A stretch of DNA of 64,000 bases from Albifimbria verrucaria (Eukaryota; Ascomycota; Sordariomycetes; Hypocreales; Stachybotryaceae). Within the stretch, counting starts at the first letter, position 1; every line of letters starts with the position of its first letter. Of the stretch, positions 49,876-60,400 are shown piece by piece. Made by a program: the position numbers and the translations under genes. The stretch covers positions 1,550,001-1,614,000 of the forward strand of contig JAHREC010000049.1 in assembly GCA_020081605.1 (NCBI GenBank), given 5' to 3'. The notes under the pieces are model-generated. The model did no database searches. It saw nothing but the letters and a program-made list of their open reading frames with translations, and was not told the origin of the DNA.

Positions 49876-52857
49876 GGGGAAGGATCTGGAGATGAGGAAA
49901 TGATGATAAACCCTGCAGGCTTAGCCCAGGAACGATGCCGGTACCCAGGAACAAGTCAAATCAACATTCGGGAAACGGGTGCAACGGCTGCAGTAGCTGG
50001 ACCGGGGTGGCGTTTCGGACAGGATGAAAGGGTGAGTAGAAAGAATAGCCTGCTGAGGGGGTTCGTAAGATGGCGATCTACAGAAGACAGACCGCCACAA
50101 CAGCAAACATCGGGTGACGCGAGCAGGTTGATCACCGCAGCATGTTCCCTGCTACGCTCATATTGCGAAAGGGAAAGATGACGCACACGAGCGGGAGTGC
50201 GCATGGCGTCGTATTGTATGAGAAATGAAGGCCTTCAAAACATTATCTCGGCCTTGATATGAGCCCGTCACCCCACTCCGGGAGACTAGTTGGAGGTGCT
50301 TGATTCGTGATGGGTTCCATCTTGTTTCCAGTCTTGATACAGCATTGCAGCATGTTGTCCAGCAGACCCAACGGTGTTAGGGAAGGTGTAGCAGACGTGC
50401 TGGTGGCGCTCGTTTGAGGTTGATGGGTGCAGGCAGTCCGCCTGTGATCGAATATTGCCAAGCGTCACTCCGGGGCGTGGGTGACCCTGTAATCTCAGGG
50501 ATGCAGATGGTGGACCAGGGGTGGTTTCGTGCTACCAGGGACCACCCCACACGCCGCCGGCCTGGTGTTGCTTGTGAGGTGAAGACGGTCTTGAATGGGT
50601 GGGAATCTGCCATGCGCAGATGGGATCAAGGCATCGAGTCCACCAATGAGACGAGGACGCAACTGTTTTCTCATTTTGAACTCGGTCACGAGTCTCGACT
50701 TTGGTCGACGACAGGGGAAGCATGGAGATGGCCAAGAGTGATGAACCGATGTGGTTGATGGATGGACTGTAGGTTAAAATTGCCGGTACTCAGGTACCTT
50801 ATCTTACTCAAGTGTGTTTCAAGGCTTACCTCAGCGGGCAGACTGCAGCCCAGGTGGATATAAACTTGCTCTCTTTGATTAAACGACTAGGCAGCGTAAT
50901 ACCGCGATAAATTGCATTATTTCGGATACTGAACAAGACGCAGGCCAAGTCGGGCCCGGATACTGCGCTGTCTGCGCTCCGAGGCCGGTAGGGCAGCGTC
51001 CCGCCTCTGCCAGTAATCTGCTGGCCTCTTGACGGCGCCTCTGGCCAAATGCAGTAAATAGTGCGCCGTTTGGTGCCAAACAGCCTACCTTAATCTGCAG
51101 CAGGCGCCGGTGTCGTCCCTAACAAAGCCGGTCTGTCTCGGATTTTCACAAGAGCGAGTAGATCAGGCTGACGTCGTCGTCTGGAAATCTTCTGGAACCA
51201 GGGTTGATTATTGAGGACCGCGCACGGTGTCCGGACAGGTCCCGTCACCCTTGGCGGCTTTTGGGTACATAGTACAGCACTGAAAATACCCTCCACGTAA
51301 GACCAAGCTCATTAATTCTCCGGGGCCCTCTGTCTTTGTTTCTGATCCGTCAGCTTGGGCGCCTGTTTATAAATTTGGACATCAGTGGATCTAAGGCAGA
51401 TCCCACGATCCCTCCAGCTTACGATCCTGCCGTCTGCTGTACATAGGTCGTAGTGCGGTGCTCTCCTGTGCTGCCCCGGCGCCGGTACTGGCATCGCTTA
51501 CTCCTCGTTGTGGCTTTGCATTTTTATTTAGGCGCCGAGGGCCTATCTTTACAGCGGCGCAGCGGCTACCCGGAGATGAGCGCGACCACTGCAGCGGACT
51601 AGATATGCACGGATTTCCTGGGCTATTCGGCTTCGAAAGAACAAGTGCGCGCGGCTTTGCAGTGGTTAGGAATTAGTGTCCTTAAATCAAGGAATTGTAG
51701 CGGGCCCTTTTGATCAAAATTAGCGCTCGACGTAGGCTCTCTGCAGGGAAATTCGACATTTCATACATGCTCGAACCAGTGCAAGCCTACACACCTACCT
51801 AGATTCAGAGGCTAAACGGTGCTACTGTTTGGGAATCTCCTGTCATGATTCAAGCCAGGTACTGTAAATGGCGGTATACTGTCCCAGGGTCTAGCTTGGT
51901 GTGTGAAACCAGTCGGCTTCTGGTGTAGTGGTGGGCCTGAGAAAGATTGCCTTCATATAAGATTCTGTCAAGTCTCTCTCAACACGAGAAAGCTATTAGT
52001 GAAAGCTATTAGTTTCGTGACGATGCTGAGCCCGTAAGGCTGGAGGAGACTAACTAGTCCTGTTAACTACGTAGTGCTGAATGCGACTTGACATCAGAAA
52101 CAAAGTGCACAACAACCATGAGACTAAATGTGACCATAGCCCCAGCCTCTAGATAAAGCAAGAATCTCCAGGCTGTATTTATCAATCAATAATGGCCCAG
52201 CTCAGCTCCTCCTATAGAAACCTTGGGGAAGGCAGGGCACCTAATGTGAGGTGAGGTAAGGTCGGTAAGGTGAGCTGAGGCTACGAGACTAAGGTGGGAG
52301 CTACCTATCCACTAGCCACATAGCTAAGGTCGGGTAGTTATACAGCTTGGCTCTTTGGGAGAAATCGAAACTGAGCTTCACGGTCGCCAGCTAGCCCGGC
52401 AATTCATGTCTGCATTTCACAATCGACGCATGTCGTTGCAAATGCATGGGACATGTCTGACACATGGTCTGAAGATGCAGCCTGCAGATCGACTGAAGCG
52501 GAGCCGAGTTAAGTAATCCAAGGCCACCCACCGCCTTACCATTTCTTTTCCTCCATGTACCTTGCCGTCACAAGCCAGAGCAAGCAAAGTACCCCTCCCT
52601 TGAAAATGTGCGGCGGGGACCTCTGAGGCTCTCCTGGCACAGCATTGGCTGGTGCCCAGAGGTGCAACCTTAAGCGTCGGAGGGCAGCGGCAGCGCAATC
52701 ACAACATCGACAACTCACAGACTTCGTCACTGACCGAGCTCTGATATCGCATCCTCCCACGCCGACGTCAAACCTGCTACCGCTCACTCCTCCCTCCCTC
52801 TCCCGTGTCCTTTCACTCGAACCCTAGCTCCTCTCCTCCCCACAACCACAGCCCATC
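49876..52857. other. Gene-free spacer
   Basis: No open frame here carries a family motif or a sensible exon chain. AGGTA/GTAAGG-type low complexity is concentrated at 52240-52340. The last 100 bases before 52858 are C/T-rich, as expected for the leader of a highly expressed actin-binding protein gene (profilin). Confidence 0.5.
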
Positions 52858-53462
52858 ATGTCCTGGCAAGGTTGGTTTTCCCCTTCCTGTAACCCCACCT
52901 GACGCAGGCAGAGAAGCTGACAATGGTGCTTTTTAACAGCTTACGTCGACTCGAGGTAAACACCACAAGCACTGCGGGCGATCCCACTCGAACCACTGCA
53001 CATTGCTAACGCTCGCACAGCCTTGTTGGCACCGGCCACGTCGATAAGGGCGCCATCATCAGCGCTGCGGGAGATAGTTCCTGGGCTGCTTCACCCGACT
53101 TCCAGGTACGAAACGGGCTACCAGCCAAATTTTTGAACCGCCCACACCGTTCCCGAGAGGATGCTGACCTCAATAATTAGCTCAAGCCCGAGGAGATGAA
53201 GGCTATCGCCGACATTGTCGGTGGCAACGAGGCCGCCAAGGACAAGGCCTTCGCCGAGGGTCTCTACATTGCTGGCAGCCGCTACGTCATGGCCAGGGCT
53301 GATGGCCGGAGTATCTACGCTCGTCAGGGTCGTCTCGGCGTCGCTGTCGCCAAGACCAAGCAGGCCATCGTCGTTGGCCACCACGGCGAGACTCAGGTTG
53401 CCGGAAACACCACTTCGACCGTCGAGGGCCTGGCCGACTACCTGATCGGTGCTGGATACTAA
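52858..53462 (+). CDS. PFY1: Profilin
   Basis: Actin-monomer and poly-proline binding protein that promotes actin filament growth. Four exons, no frameshift: 52858-52870 (MSWQ), 52940-52955, 53021-53105 and 53181-53462. The protein begins MSWQAYVDSSLVGTGHVDKG and shows GAIISAAGDSSWAASPDF, LKPEEMKAIADI, and the C-terminal KQAIVVGHHGE...GNTTSTVEGLADYL helix that forms the actin and poly-proline surfaces. About 130 residues, the family length. Exons 1 and 2 are very short (13 and 16 bases), a layout common in fungal profilin genes. It converges with GOT1. Confidence 0.95.
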
Positions 53463-53967
53463 ATGTGGGCATCGGACCATTTCTCCGTATAGTTCGGAAG
53501 GACGACAGAGTATACTCGGTTGGCAAACGTCTGGGAAGCTAGGCAACACTTCTACATAGCCTGACCTTTGTTTAAAGGAGAGCTGCCAGCGCGGGCATTG
53601 AGCCAGAGGCGCCGTTAAAACGTAACGTGTTCTATTCGAGCAATCATACTTATATAAGTGTCTTTTTATGGTGCCAAAATAACAGCCCCTGCGTCTCTGA
53701 TGATAGGACCATGCTGCTACAAATCTTGATCTTGACATTGACAGCCCAAACTCCAACAGCAAACTGGAGCTGCTTGGAGGTATCATAGCTCAACTCAGCC
53801 AATGTACACATCGTGTGGTGTTGTACAAGGGGTATAATTCCACCTCCGAAAACACGGTTGAAAACGCCATTCCCTCTTTTCGTCTATGCCTCCGTAAACT
53901 CCGGTCCCGGAAAGCCGGTAACATGGCTACAAATCTGATGTTCGTGCTTGAAAACCGCTGTCACAAC
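53463..53967. other. Spacer between convergent genes
   Basis: 3' UTRs of profilin (+) and GOT1 (-). Minus-strand open frames here have no family features. Confidence 0.6.
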
Positions 53968-54675
53968 TCAGACGGGAAGCTCGGCGTTTCGCCGTCCCAG
54001 ACCAATCCTGTCGACAATGACGCCAATGTACGGCCCGACGACAGGAGACCACGCGCGAAGCCAGCAATTGTGCCTAAGAAATCGCCAAAAAGAACAGCGA
54101 TGCCGTATGCTTCCACTATGAACCCGATGAATGTCCATTTTAGGAGGATCAGCGTCAGTCCTGCGAAGAACGCTGCAGTACCCTTTGCTTTTTGTTTTCG
54201 AGCGAAGAAGAGCAGTGTCTTCTGAGGTCCGATAATGATCGTTAAGCCGATGAGGAAGAGGATCTAATGCCGGGCTATTGTCAGCTTGCGAGCGCATCGT
54301 TTCGGAGTTGGCTTGAAGAACGAACATTTCCCATCGCAAGCCTAGGAGAGAAACGTCAGTAAGGCCAAGAATTTCATTGATGCTTATGATTAGAGGACAT
54401 ACATAGCTCGGTCAAAGAACAGCATCACTCCTCCAATGAGGAAGAAACCTCCTGCAAGTGCAAATACTGTCAGTCTCTGGATCGCTATGCGCCGGGGCTT
54501 GCGCAAGGCGTTGACGTACCACCGGAGCAGAAGACCACTCCGATCTCTATCAAACATGTCAGCGCCTGTAACCTCGAAGCCGATCAAGGCCCGTGCGCGG
54601 CGGCTCTACTGGGAAACCGCTCGCGTGAGGCCATGATGTGAACGTACTCTGCGAATCAGACATCCACATCGACAT
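53968..54675 (-). CDS. GOT1: GOT1 Golgi/ER transport protein
   Basis: Small four-helix membrane protein that acts in ER-Golgi vesicle traffic. Five short exons fit. The first, at 54675, encodes MSMWMSDSQ. Then come a 25-base exon giving KIGVVFCSG; an exon with GFFLIGGVMLFFDRAM; a tiny exon with LAMGN, using a GTTCGT donor; and a last exon with ILFLIGLTIIIGPQKTLLFF, TAAFFAGLTLILLKWTFIGF and IVEAYGIAVLFGDFLGTIAGF. The IGPQKT motif and the helix layout are diagnostic. One C is missing near 54052; joining there gives LPVVGPYIGVIVDRIG and the end NAELPV at 53968. Exon ends are inferred from protein continuity and GT/AG signals. Confidence 0.9.
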
Positions 54676-55560
54676 CTTGGCGGCTTATTGGTTGCGTTGG
54701 TATTGTTGATTTAGGTGGGAGAGCTCCAGCGTCGTCGTGGGACAGATGGCGTTGTTGTGGGAGCAATTGGCGGCGCAACTTGTGTCAAAACGTGTTCTGT
54801 TCGTCTGGAGCTTGCTCGGTTTCGTGGCACTCGAATCCAGGGGCTTGTAAGCTGAGGCAACAGCAAAATGTCACTTAGGGACACCATACCTACAAGGGCT
54901 GACCAACTGGAAAGGTGGTCTGGGATGTACCTTTTCCTTCCAGCTAGAGGCGAGAGGTGATTGGCTACCGCTAGCCACCCAGGGCAGCTTAAAATTCGCG
55001 ACCAACTGGCAGGTACCGTTTAAATTCTTCTTCCTCACAATATGTTTACGGAGCACACCTCAAACTTTGCGGCAGAACTGATATATGTTCGCTACATGAT
55101 AAAACCCGCTATACTTGCTTACAATTTCTTAATCCAGATCTTGTTCAAGCAAATAGATTGTGGCTTTGGTAGGTCGCATAGCTGCCGTGAAGCTCGAGAG
55201 CGCCCCAAGGAACAAGAACTACGTTCTATACTTGACAACCTAACAATCCTATTATTCGAATTCGCCAAACTCCTACGCCTAATGCTTCCCAGATATCCCA
55301 ACCCATTCCCTAAATCACATGCCGCGACGGCCAAGCATTTTCGCTTTGGCAACTGAGACACGTCCTCCCATACGTTCTCGGTAATCTGTCGACCTAGGCA
55401 GAGAACAGAATCCTTGATCACGATTAAGCCGGAGCGTCATCTGCCATCCCTTCGTCGAGAGGCAAAGGGTGCATAGTTGAAGCTTGACTTTGTTGGTCGG
55501 ACATATCGCTGTGTTGACTCGAACGTAGTGTGTCGTAGCTTGAGCTGTATAAATGATCCC
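54676..55560. other. Spacer between GOT1 and IES6
   Basis: GOT1 promoter plus the 3' region of IES6. A minus-strand open frame at 55504-55424 (MSDQQSQASTMHPLPLDEG...) and the open frame that follows it in another register (55421-55119) could be part of an unrecognised gene, but no family motif supports it. Confidence 0.45.
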
Positions 55561-56133
55561 TCACTTCAGCACTGTATGAGCTCCACGAGCCTCAAGGAAT
55601 TGCTCGGCGGCGCCTTGTGGCAGTGTCCTAATCAAGCCAAAGACCTCCTTGTTGTGGTATCGGAGTCGTGTTTTGGGATCGACGTACGGCGCCGGAAGGC
55701 CGGTGATGTCGCAGTAGTGCTTTGAATGTGCCAGCGACGGCGCGGACTCTATGTTTGTGTACGTGGCATTCGGCGCCGACACGCCGCCGCCAGGTGGCTT
55801 CAGGGTCTTCTCCAACACGAGCTTGGACAGGCTTCGCGATGCCTGGGCGAGGTTCGGTTGCAGACTGCCAGTGCTGCTGTTGGCTGGCGTGGAGCTACCG
55901 CTGGTGGACAGCCCGTCGTCCCCTGCCGGAGTGACATCGCCGCTGATGTCTTGAGGTGTCGCCAATGCCGATGCCTCTTTCCTAGACGCGTCGCCTACGA
56001 TGGCCTTGAGGTTCTTGTTACGTCGTTGATTCGGTCGCCAATGAGCATTGCGGAAGTTCTTGTGGATGGAATGTATGTCGAGCTGCTCAATCAGCTGCTG
56101 GTGCGCAATCTGCGCTTCGGTTGGGGCCGCCAT
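55561..56133 (-). CDS. IES6: INO80 complex subunit IES6 (YL1_C domain)
   Basis: Subunit of the INO80 chromatin remodeller that binds Arp5 and couples ATPase activity to nucleosome sliding. A single 190-residue exon with no frameshift. The N terminus has IHKNFRNAHWRPNQRRNKNL, a basic conserved segment. The middle is a low-complexity Ser/Thr/Ala linker. The C terminus is the YL1_C domain: YTNIESAPSLAHSKHYCDIT, GLPAPYVDPKTRLRYHN, and EVFGLIRTLPQG. The start at 56133 (MAAPTEAQIAHQQL) is the first in-frame ATG. It is divergent from DAD4 with 317 bases between start codons, and ARP5 lies just beyond on the other strand. Confidence 0.95.
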   Translation of the reverse strand: MAAPTEAQIAHQQLIEQLDIHSIHKNFRNAHWRPNQRRNKNLKAIVGDASRKEASALATPQDISGDVTPAGDDGLSTSGSSTPANSSTGSLQPNLAQASRSLSKLVLEKTLKPPGGGVSAPNATYTNIESAPSLAHSKHYCDITGLPAPYVDPKTRLRYHNKEVFGLIRTLPQGAAEQFLEARGAHTVLK

Positions 56134-56450
56134 CTTGTCTGGTGGAGTCCTCGAGACAGAAGGTGTTTTTGTGACGCAGTGTTTCTTCTTTGACCGACTG
56201 GAGAAGGATTTATGATGTTGGCATCAGATGCAGCAGAGTTGCGTTGCGTTGGGGCTGGTGCTGGCCAGTTGTAGCAAGGCTAAGAAAAAGTACGTAGAGA
56301 TGGGAAACAAGAGCTCCAGGTCCAAGTGGCTGTGCCTCATAGCGCCACAGGTGTGTCACTCTCTCACCACAACAACCCCTCTACCCTTGGACCCCAGGAC
56401 AAAACGCAAACAAGACGAGTATACTGTCTTGTCTTGATCAGCTATCGAGA
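56134..56450. promoter_or_regulatory. Divergent promoter region of IES6 and DAD4
   Basis: About 317 bases between start codons on opposite strands; it must hold both promoters. No TATA box is obvious. Specific sites are not assigned. Confidence 0.6.
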
Positions 56451-56895
56451 ATGGTAAGACTCACCCGCCCTTTTTATTTGTCTTGTATGGCTGATACCCC
56501 TGCTTTGCTTAGGAGAGTCCCCATGAGCATCAGCAGAATCTTCTGCTTTCGCGTATAATCACCAATGTCGTACGTGCAAAGACTTGAGTGTCAGGCGATA
56601 GAACCACTCCTCTAACTTGTCCAAGGAGAAACTCAATGAAGCCGTTGCAGTTATGAACAAAAGCCTCCAGGTAATATCTTCTGTTGGATTATTGTACCAA
56701 AACTGGACTAATGATGGGGGCTGTAGGACATCAACATTCAAAATATGAACGTTGAACTGGTGGCTCAGATGTTCAAGAACTACCAATCCAACGTCCTATT
56801 CCACCTAGAAGGTACGTCCTGGTTAATGGCAGGGGCTCTTAATCATTATAATAACGCTTTCTATAGCAACCGATAATTTGAAACCACCTTCGTAG
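56451..56895 (+). CDS. DAD4: DASH complex subunit DAD4
   Basis: Subunit of the DASH/Dam1 ring that couples kinetochores to microtubules. Five exons give an intact 72-residue protein, the exact family size: 56451-56453 (ATG alone), 56513-56569, 56626-56670, 56727-56811 and 56867-56895. The protein is [15 protein letters not shown], then [40 protein letters not shown] and [17 protein letters not shown]. Each junction has GT/AG ends and keeps phase, which supports the model strongly. Exon 1 holds only the initiator codon, so gene finders easily miss it; no open frame longer than 60 codons covers it. It sits between IES6 and ARP5. Confidence 0.95.
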
Positions 56896-57383
56896 ATCAG
56901 GGCAAGTTAGGTAGTTGGGTCGTGAATATCTGTATCTAGGCAGAGCTTAGGTTGATGTGTCGGGGACAATGAAGGATACTATGAATTGATGAACCGGTAA
57001 TTGAATAAATTTCGCCTTGTCCTTCTAGCTCTGTATACGTGATTGAAAACTTCAAGAGTAAAAGATATCGCATCTTTTGTACATCGTACGTGTCTTTTAA
57101 TCTCATGGCGCGTTGATTCGCCGCAATCCGTCTTGTAGAGTGACATCCGAAGGGCCCACCATCAATCGTGTTGAGCAACCTTGAAGGTACCTTAATTGAG
57201 AGGTGACACAAGCTATCAGCCTCGCAGCCTCGCATTGGTCTCAAACCTCACCAACAACCACCCTTTCAAAAAACACCGTCGCAACGCTGCCAATTGACGG
57301 CGCGTTCCTTGCCACAACATTCGCCTCATCCTCGCCATGACCTCCTAATACCTATCCATCCCCGACTTTCCGCGACGCCCATC
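56896..57383. promoter_or_regulatory. Region between DAD4 and ARP5
   Basis: 3' UTR of DAD4 and promoter/leader of ARP5, both on the plus strand. No other gene is seen. The last 80 bases are C-rich. Confidence 0.55.
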
Positions 57384-59830
57384 ATGGCCCCTTCCGCCAT
57401 CGATCAACCGGCCGCTGCGCCGCCAAACACCAAGACCTACCCGCCAGCCAAGATCTTCCCTGTCAAGGAGACACGCTTCGAAAAGTTCATCGAGCCTGAA
57501 AACAAGGGCTATAAACGTGCCCTCGAGCAGCCCGGTAGCGCTGCGCTTGTCATCGACAATGGTATAGCTTCGCGGTATGTCCGTCTTTTGCTTGTGCAGC
57601 CAGCTTACTTGTTGTGCCAGGCTCTTCCGCAGTTCGGGCCGGATGGTCCTTTGAATCGAAGCCGCGCTTCAGCATCCCTCCGATTATGTCCAAGTATCGC
57701 GACCGTAAGCTTGGCAAAACATTCTCCTTCGCAGGCTACGACTGCTATGCAGACACTACCGCGCGAGGCCACATTCGAAACGCCTTCGAGGCTGGAACTG
57801 GCATCGTCAGCAATTGGGATGCCATGGAGCATGTCCTAGACTACATCTTTCTGAAGCTAGGACTCAACGAAGCCGACGGCTCCATTGATGTACCCGTCGT
57901 CATGACTGAGGCCGTCGCCAACCTTCCTTACTCGAGGAAATGTACGGTTGCATCTTACCAAGTCAGCCCATGTGGCGTAGCTAACCTAATTCATAGCCAT
58001 GACCGAGATTTTGTTCGAATGCTACGGAGCGCCTTCGCTGGCGTACGGAATCGACTCGCTCTTCTCCTACCGCCACAACAAGGGTAATACCGGCCTTGTT
58101 GTCTCGTCCTCATACACCTCGACCCACGTAATTCCGGTCTACAATTCGAAGGCTATGCTTGCTCAAGCAATTAGGCTCAACTGGGGAGGCTACCATGCAG
58201 CCGATTACCTGCTAAAGTTGATTCGACTCAAGTACCCTGCGTTCACGGGAAAGCTGAACATCTCTCAAGCCGAGCACATGCTCCGAGAGCACTGTAGCGT
58301 GGCTAAGGATTACGATGCCGAGATCAAAGACTATCTTGACTGGACAGGTCTGGAGGACCGCGACATAGTCATTCAATACCCCTACACCGAAGAAGTGATT
58401 ATCCAAAAGAGCGAGGAGGAGCTTGCTCGCATAGCAGAGCGCAAGAAAGAGAGCGGTCGCCGACTTCAGGAACAAGCTGCCAAGATGCGTCTCGAGAAGC
58501 TAATGAAGAAAGAACAAGATTTGGAGTACTATAAAGACCTCCAAAATAAGCTCGTGGATGAGACCAAGAAGGAGACGCGGCGTCTACTGGACAGCAATGA
58601 CATCAAAGACGAGGCTCAGTTAGACAAGATCGTCAGAGAGCTTGAGAAATCCATCAAGAAGGCCCGTACCAAGGATGTCGGTGGTGATCCCGAGGAAGAG
58701 CAGGAACAGCCGAACTTTGATCTGCTTGACATCCCCGACGATCAGTTGGATGAAACACAGCTGAAGCAAAAGCGTCAGCAGCGGTTGCTCAAGTCGAACC
58801 ACGATGCTCGTGCCCGTGCCAAGGCTGAGAAGGAGGCTGAGAAGGCCCGCATCGCTGAAGAGGAGAGGCTTGATCGCGAACGCCGAGAGAACGATTTGGA
58901 GGATTGGCTGGAAGAAAAGCGACAAGCCCGCCTGAAAACTTTGCAGAAGATGAAGGAGCGTGAGCGTCTGAAGCAGGATCTCGGTAACCGTAAATCTCTT
59001 GCATCACAAATCCGAATGAAGAGCATCGCCAACCTTGCCTCGGACAATCCTACCAAGAAGCGCCGCCGTGGAGGCGATGATGATACATTTGGCGCTGATG
59101 ATGATGATTGGGGTGTGTATCGACAGATTGCAGTAGGAGAGAACAGCGACGACGAGCAGGAGGAGGAGGATCTCATGTCAAATCTTAAGACGCTCGAAGA
59201 AGATCTGCTCAAGTACGACCCTGACTTCGACTACGAGCACACCCATGAGGCCCAGTCTGACTGGTCCAAATCACTACTTCATGCCTTCGCCCGAGGACCG
59301 CGACCCTTCGACCCCTCATCGCAGGCCGAGCTGAACCAGATCCACCTCAATGTCGAGCGCATCCGCGTACCAGAGGTCGTGTTCCGTCCTTCCATCGCTG
59401 GTGTCGATCAAGCCGGCGTTGTTGAGATTGCTGGCGACATTTTGACTCAACGCCTCGCCGGCCTACCGAACCGCGACGATTTCCTGCGCGACATCTTCCT
59501 CACTGGTGGTAACACCCTCTTCAAGAACTTTGACGAGCGCATGCGCGACGGCCTCCGGGCCCTGCTGCCCGCAGATGCACCGCTCGTCGTGCGCCGCGCC
59601 GAGGACGCGCTGCTGGATGCTTGGAAGGGCGCGGCTGGCTGGGTTGGCTCCGCTGGGTGGAAGGCGGCCAAGATCTCAAGAGAAGAGTACCAAGAAAAGG
59701 GACCGGAGTATATCAAGGTGAGCATAACCCCTACGCCGATCAACGATCAGTACGATTTCTGTGTTCCTCATTTACTGACAACTCGACTTTTGCTTCACAG
59801 GAGCACGACATGGGCAATTCATATGCTTGA
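57384..59830 (+). CDS. ARP5: Actin-related protein ARP5 (INO80 complex)
   Basis: Nuclear actin-related protein; with IES6 it forms a module of the INO80 remodeller that grips the nucleosome. Four exons, no frameshift: 57384-57561, 57621-57941, 57997-59717 and 59801-59830. Actin-fold landmarks: ALVIDNGSSAVRAGWS (phosphate 1), NAFEAGTGIVSNWDAMEHVL, VPVVMTEAVANLPYSR, TEILFECYGAPSLAYGID, TGLVVSSSYTSTHVIPVYNS (phosphate 2), NWGGYHAADYLLKLI and the late DIFLTGGNTLFKNFDERM. Between actin subdomains lies the large charged Arp5 insertion, a coiled coil rich in Glu, Lys and Arg with EEERLDRERREND and KRRRGGDDD. The C terminus ends REEYQEKGPEYIKEHDMGNSYA, the family signature. About 750 residues. Confidence 0.96.
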
Positions 59831-60400
59831 ACATCTTTCGCGGGATGCTAGGAGTTGGTGCAATAGAAAGTCCAAATGCATGGGTGTGGTTGGGTTTTGT
59901 CTGCCTGAATCTTACGCTGTCGTTTTTTTCTCCGTATATAGCAGAGCACCTCCTTTAATCGAGATTGCGCCAGAAGTAACAAGTTTCGGAGAAGATGTTC
60001 AGACGTTGGGAAGCACAGGCACGATGAATAGTCACTCAATTGACACAGGACAGAGGGCCCGCAAAGGGTAATGATCGTAGTCACTTAAGACGCTATCATG
60101 AAAATAAGTGACTTTTACCCATAGATACGCCAGTCATATCTAATCTGCATACGCGACCTGCAGGTACAGCCGTTCATGCAGTGGCCGACAAGGTCCTCCG
60201 ACTTGGAGGGAAAAGAGGGCTCGGGTCAGGATAAGAAAAAAGGGTACAAGAATATCTCGGTAAGTAAACATAAAGGAGCTGCCGCCCGAAACGCCGACGA
60301 TCATCTGATCGGTCTGTAAACTGAACAACACGTCCGCCAACCCGTAACGCCTGTTTCCTTAAACAACTTCTTTGTCAGCGTAATAGCCACGCGCCGCAGC
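59831..60400. other. Spacer between convergent genes
   Basis: 3' UTRs of ARP5 (+) and kapC (-). The open frame continuing past the ARP5 stop in exon 3 register is intronic read-through, not a gene. Confidence 0.6.

Noticed and set aside
53815..54225. 136-codon plus-strand frame opposite GOT1
   Set aside because: The minus-strand reading has the GOT1 motifs and splice sites; this is its shadow.
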